A stretch of 7,828 nucleotides of DNA, taken from Chloroflexota bacterium. Lineage in GTDB: Bacteria; Chloroflexota; Anaerolineae; Anaerolineales; Anaerolineaceae. Shown one piece after another: positions 6,581-7,828 of the stretch (position 1 is its first letter; each line of letters opens with the position of its first letter). The notes under the pieces are model-generated. The model ran no database searches. It was not told where the DNA came from and saw nothing but the letters and a program-made list of their open reading frames with translations. The DNA lies in assembly GCA_023406965.1 (NCBI GenBank), contig JAEXTI010000548.1, positions 1 to 7,828 of the forward strand, written 5' to 3'. Position numbers and translations under genes: made by a program.

Positions 6581-7099
6581 TTACGGCACCACAAAATCAA
6601 TAAACACCGGGTCACCAAAGGCCTGTCCGTCCGGGTTGTATGCCTGCCATGCGCTGCGATAAGTCCCCGGTTCGACGGGCGCCTGGAACACAATCCGCAA
6701 GGTTACCTGCGTGCCGCTGCGCGCCGGGAACAGCATCTGCTCCTCCTCGGCCCCCAGGCTGTCACCACTGATCAAGCGCAGGCGGTAGCGTTCATCCCAA
6801 TTACACCCGCCGCTGTTTTCCACTTCCCAGCGTTTATCCATCGTCGAATTGGCTTCCACCTCGGAGCCATCCGGAATGGTCACATCGGAAACAAAACTTA
6901 AATTGTCCTGACAGGCCTGGGTGGCTTGCTGTTTCGGCTCAGAAGGCGCCCCAACAGGCGTGGGCGTGGCTGTGGGCGGCGGCGGCGGCACAAACAGCGC
7001 CTGCGTAGCTTCCGGCTCGCGCGAGGCCGGCTGGCAGGCCGCTGCCAAAAACAGCACCCCTGCCAGCACAGATGTAAACCATGTTCGCCGACCGTTCAA
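6581..7099 (-). CDS. Lipoprotein with NBR1-type FW (four-tryptophan) domain
   Basis: A 172-residue secreted protein. The N-terminus has basic residues (RR at 4-5), a hydrophobic stretch (8-21) and a lipobox-like LAAAC with Cys22, so it is probably lipid-anchored outside the membrane; Ala at -3 is not the ideal residue. A Pro/Thr-rich linker (about 36-60) follows, then a beta-sandwich from about 63 to 171. W91, W101 and W151, with 'W-x-V-x-N-x-G-x-C-x-W' and a C-terminal FGDPVFIDFVV, match the FW or 'four-tryptophan' domain named after NBR1; the fourth Trp seems absent. Cys63 and Cys99 could form a disulfide. In bacteria such domains are found in extracellular proteins, notably in Chloroflexota; ligand unknown. 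The start is TTG at 7097-7099, the only start codon in frame that supplies the basic n-region, since an in-frame TGA lies about nine codons upstream; no well-spaced Shine-Dalgarno is seen. It follows recA by 42 nt on the same strand and may be co-transcribed with it. Confidence 0.78.
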   Translation of the reverse strand: MNGRRTWFTSVLAGVLFLAAACQPASREPEATQALFVPPPPPTATPTPVGAPSEPKQQATQACQDNLSFVSDVTIPDGSEVEANSTMDKRWEVENSGGCNWDERYRLRLISGDSLGAEEEQMLFPARSGTQVTLRIVFQAPVEPGTYRSAWQAYNPDGQAFGDPVFIDFVVP

Positions 7100-7141
7100 A
7101 TCCGCCCCGCTTTCCCGCTGGACAATTCATCCAGCAGGGTT

Positions 7142-7828
7142 CTACTCGTCGTCGTCTCCGCTCTCGGGCGCAATCGCCAGCGGAATTTCGCCACCGACCG
7201 CGCGTTGTCGCACAGCCATTTCAATCTCGCCGGCAATATCGCCGTTCTGGCGCAAGAATTCCTTCGCGTTTTCACGTCCCTGGCCCAGGCGGATATCGCC
7301 GTAAGAGAAGAACGCGCCGCGCTTGGTAACAATTTCCAGAGAGGTCGCCAAATCAATGATGTCGCCCACTTTGGAAATGCCTTCGTTGTACATAATGTCA
7401 AACTCGGCCACGCGGAACGGGGCTGCCACTTTGTTCTTGACGACCTTCACACGCACCCGGTTACCAATTACTTCCTGCCCCACCTTGATGGATTGAATGC
7501 GGCGTGCATCCAGGCGCACCGACGCATAGAACTTCAGCGCCAGGCCGCCAGGTGTGGTCTCAGGGTTGCCAAACATAACGCCAATCTTCTGGCGTAGTTG
7601 GTTGGTGAACACAACCGACGTCTTGGTCTGGTTGATGGCGCCCGAAAGCTTGCGCAGTGCCTGGCTCATCAAACGCGCCTGCATACCCATGCTGGCGTCG
7701 CCCATATCGCCTTCGATTTCCGCCCGCGGGACCAGGGCTGCCACCGAGTCGACCACTACAATGTCGATAGCCCCCGAACGCACCAGCGTCTCGGCGATTT
7801 CCAGGGCCTGCTCGCCCGTGTCCGGTTG
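7142..7828 (-). CDS. recA: Recombinase RecA, C-terminal part (cut by window edge)
   Basis: The last 228 residues of RecA, the ATP-dependent strand-exchange protein of homologous recombination and co-protease of the SOS response. The frame is open to the window edge, so the N-terminus with Walker A lies beyond 7828. Visible in order: [15 protein letters not shown]; Walker B strand [14 protein letters not shown]; loop L1 around [23 protein letters not shown]... ; loop L2 around [42 protein letters not shown]; the C-terminal domain from about [13 protein letters not shown]; and a short acidic tail ending DDDE. No inactivating change is visible. The first Met-like codon read inside the window (GTG at 7781-7783) is an internal Val, not a start. 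The neighbour downstream is the FW lipoprotein, not recX, the partner often found next to recA. Any LexA operator would lie upstream, outside the window. Confidence 0.97.
   Translation of the reverse strand, partial: QPDTGEQALEIAETLVRSGAIDIVVVDSVAALVPRAEIEGDMGDASMGMQARLMSQALRKLSGAINQTKTSVVFTNQLRQKIGVMFGNPETTPGGLALKFYASVRLDARRIQSIKVGQEVIGNRVRVKVVKNKVAAPFRVAEFDIMYNEGISKVGDIIDLATSLEIVTKRGAFFSYGDIRLGQGRENAKEFLRQNGDIAGEIEMAVRQRAVGGEIPLAIAPESGDDDE

Noticed and set aside
6926..7597. 223-codon plus-strand open frame opposite recA and the lipoprotein
   Set aside because: It is antisense to well-recognised recA; the Arg/His/Ala-rich product matches no family and reflects codon bias of the real strand.

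Overview
The window holds six protein genes, one probable structured RNA gene, and very little unassigned DNA. Gene content, moderately high G+C, GTG/TTG starts, a solitary TgpA-type transglutaminase, a GAF-PAS-cyclase and a lipoprotein with an NBR1-type four-tryptophan domain all suggest a Chloroflexota (Anaerolineae-like) chromosome. That assignment is inference from gene style, not from a marker comparison.

Layout from left to right. Positions 1-182, minus strand: a probable ncRNA gene of about 180 nt with its own sigma70-like promoter, nested long-range helices and a 3' U-run at the window edge; its shape fits 6S RNA. Positions 229-1451, minus strand: a tightly coupled pair, a PAP2-family membrane phosphatase followed by a 73-residue YtxH-like membrane protein. 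A 113-bp divergent intergenic region (1452-1564) separates this pair from a three-gene plus-strand run: a transglutaminase-like membrane protein (1565-3898), a soluble GAF-PAS class III adenylate cyclase (3912-5633) and a short-chain dehydrogenase (5639-6475). Gaps of 13 and 5 nt make one operon likely. A 105-bp convergent region (6476-6580) carries two hairpins with T-tracts. The right end is minus strand: the C-terminal two thirds of recA, cut by the window edge, followed 42 nt downstream by a lipoprotein with an FW (NBR1-type) beta-sandwich domain.

The left half is mostly envelope biology: lipid-phosphate hydrolysis, a small membrane protein and a membrane-anchored extracytoplasmic transglutaminase-like enzyme. 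The operon links that last enzyme to cAMP signalling and a redox enzyme. No mobile element, CRISPR array, tRNA or rRNA was seen. The observations most worth following are the putative 6S-like RNA at the left edge, the pairing of the transglutaminase with an adenylate cyclase, and the recA-linked FW lipoprotein.
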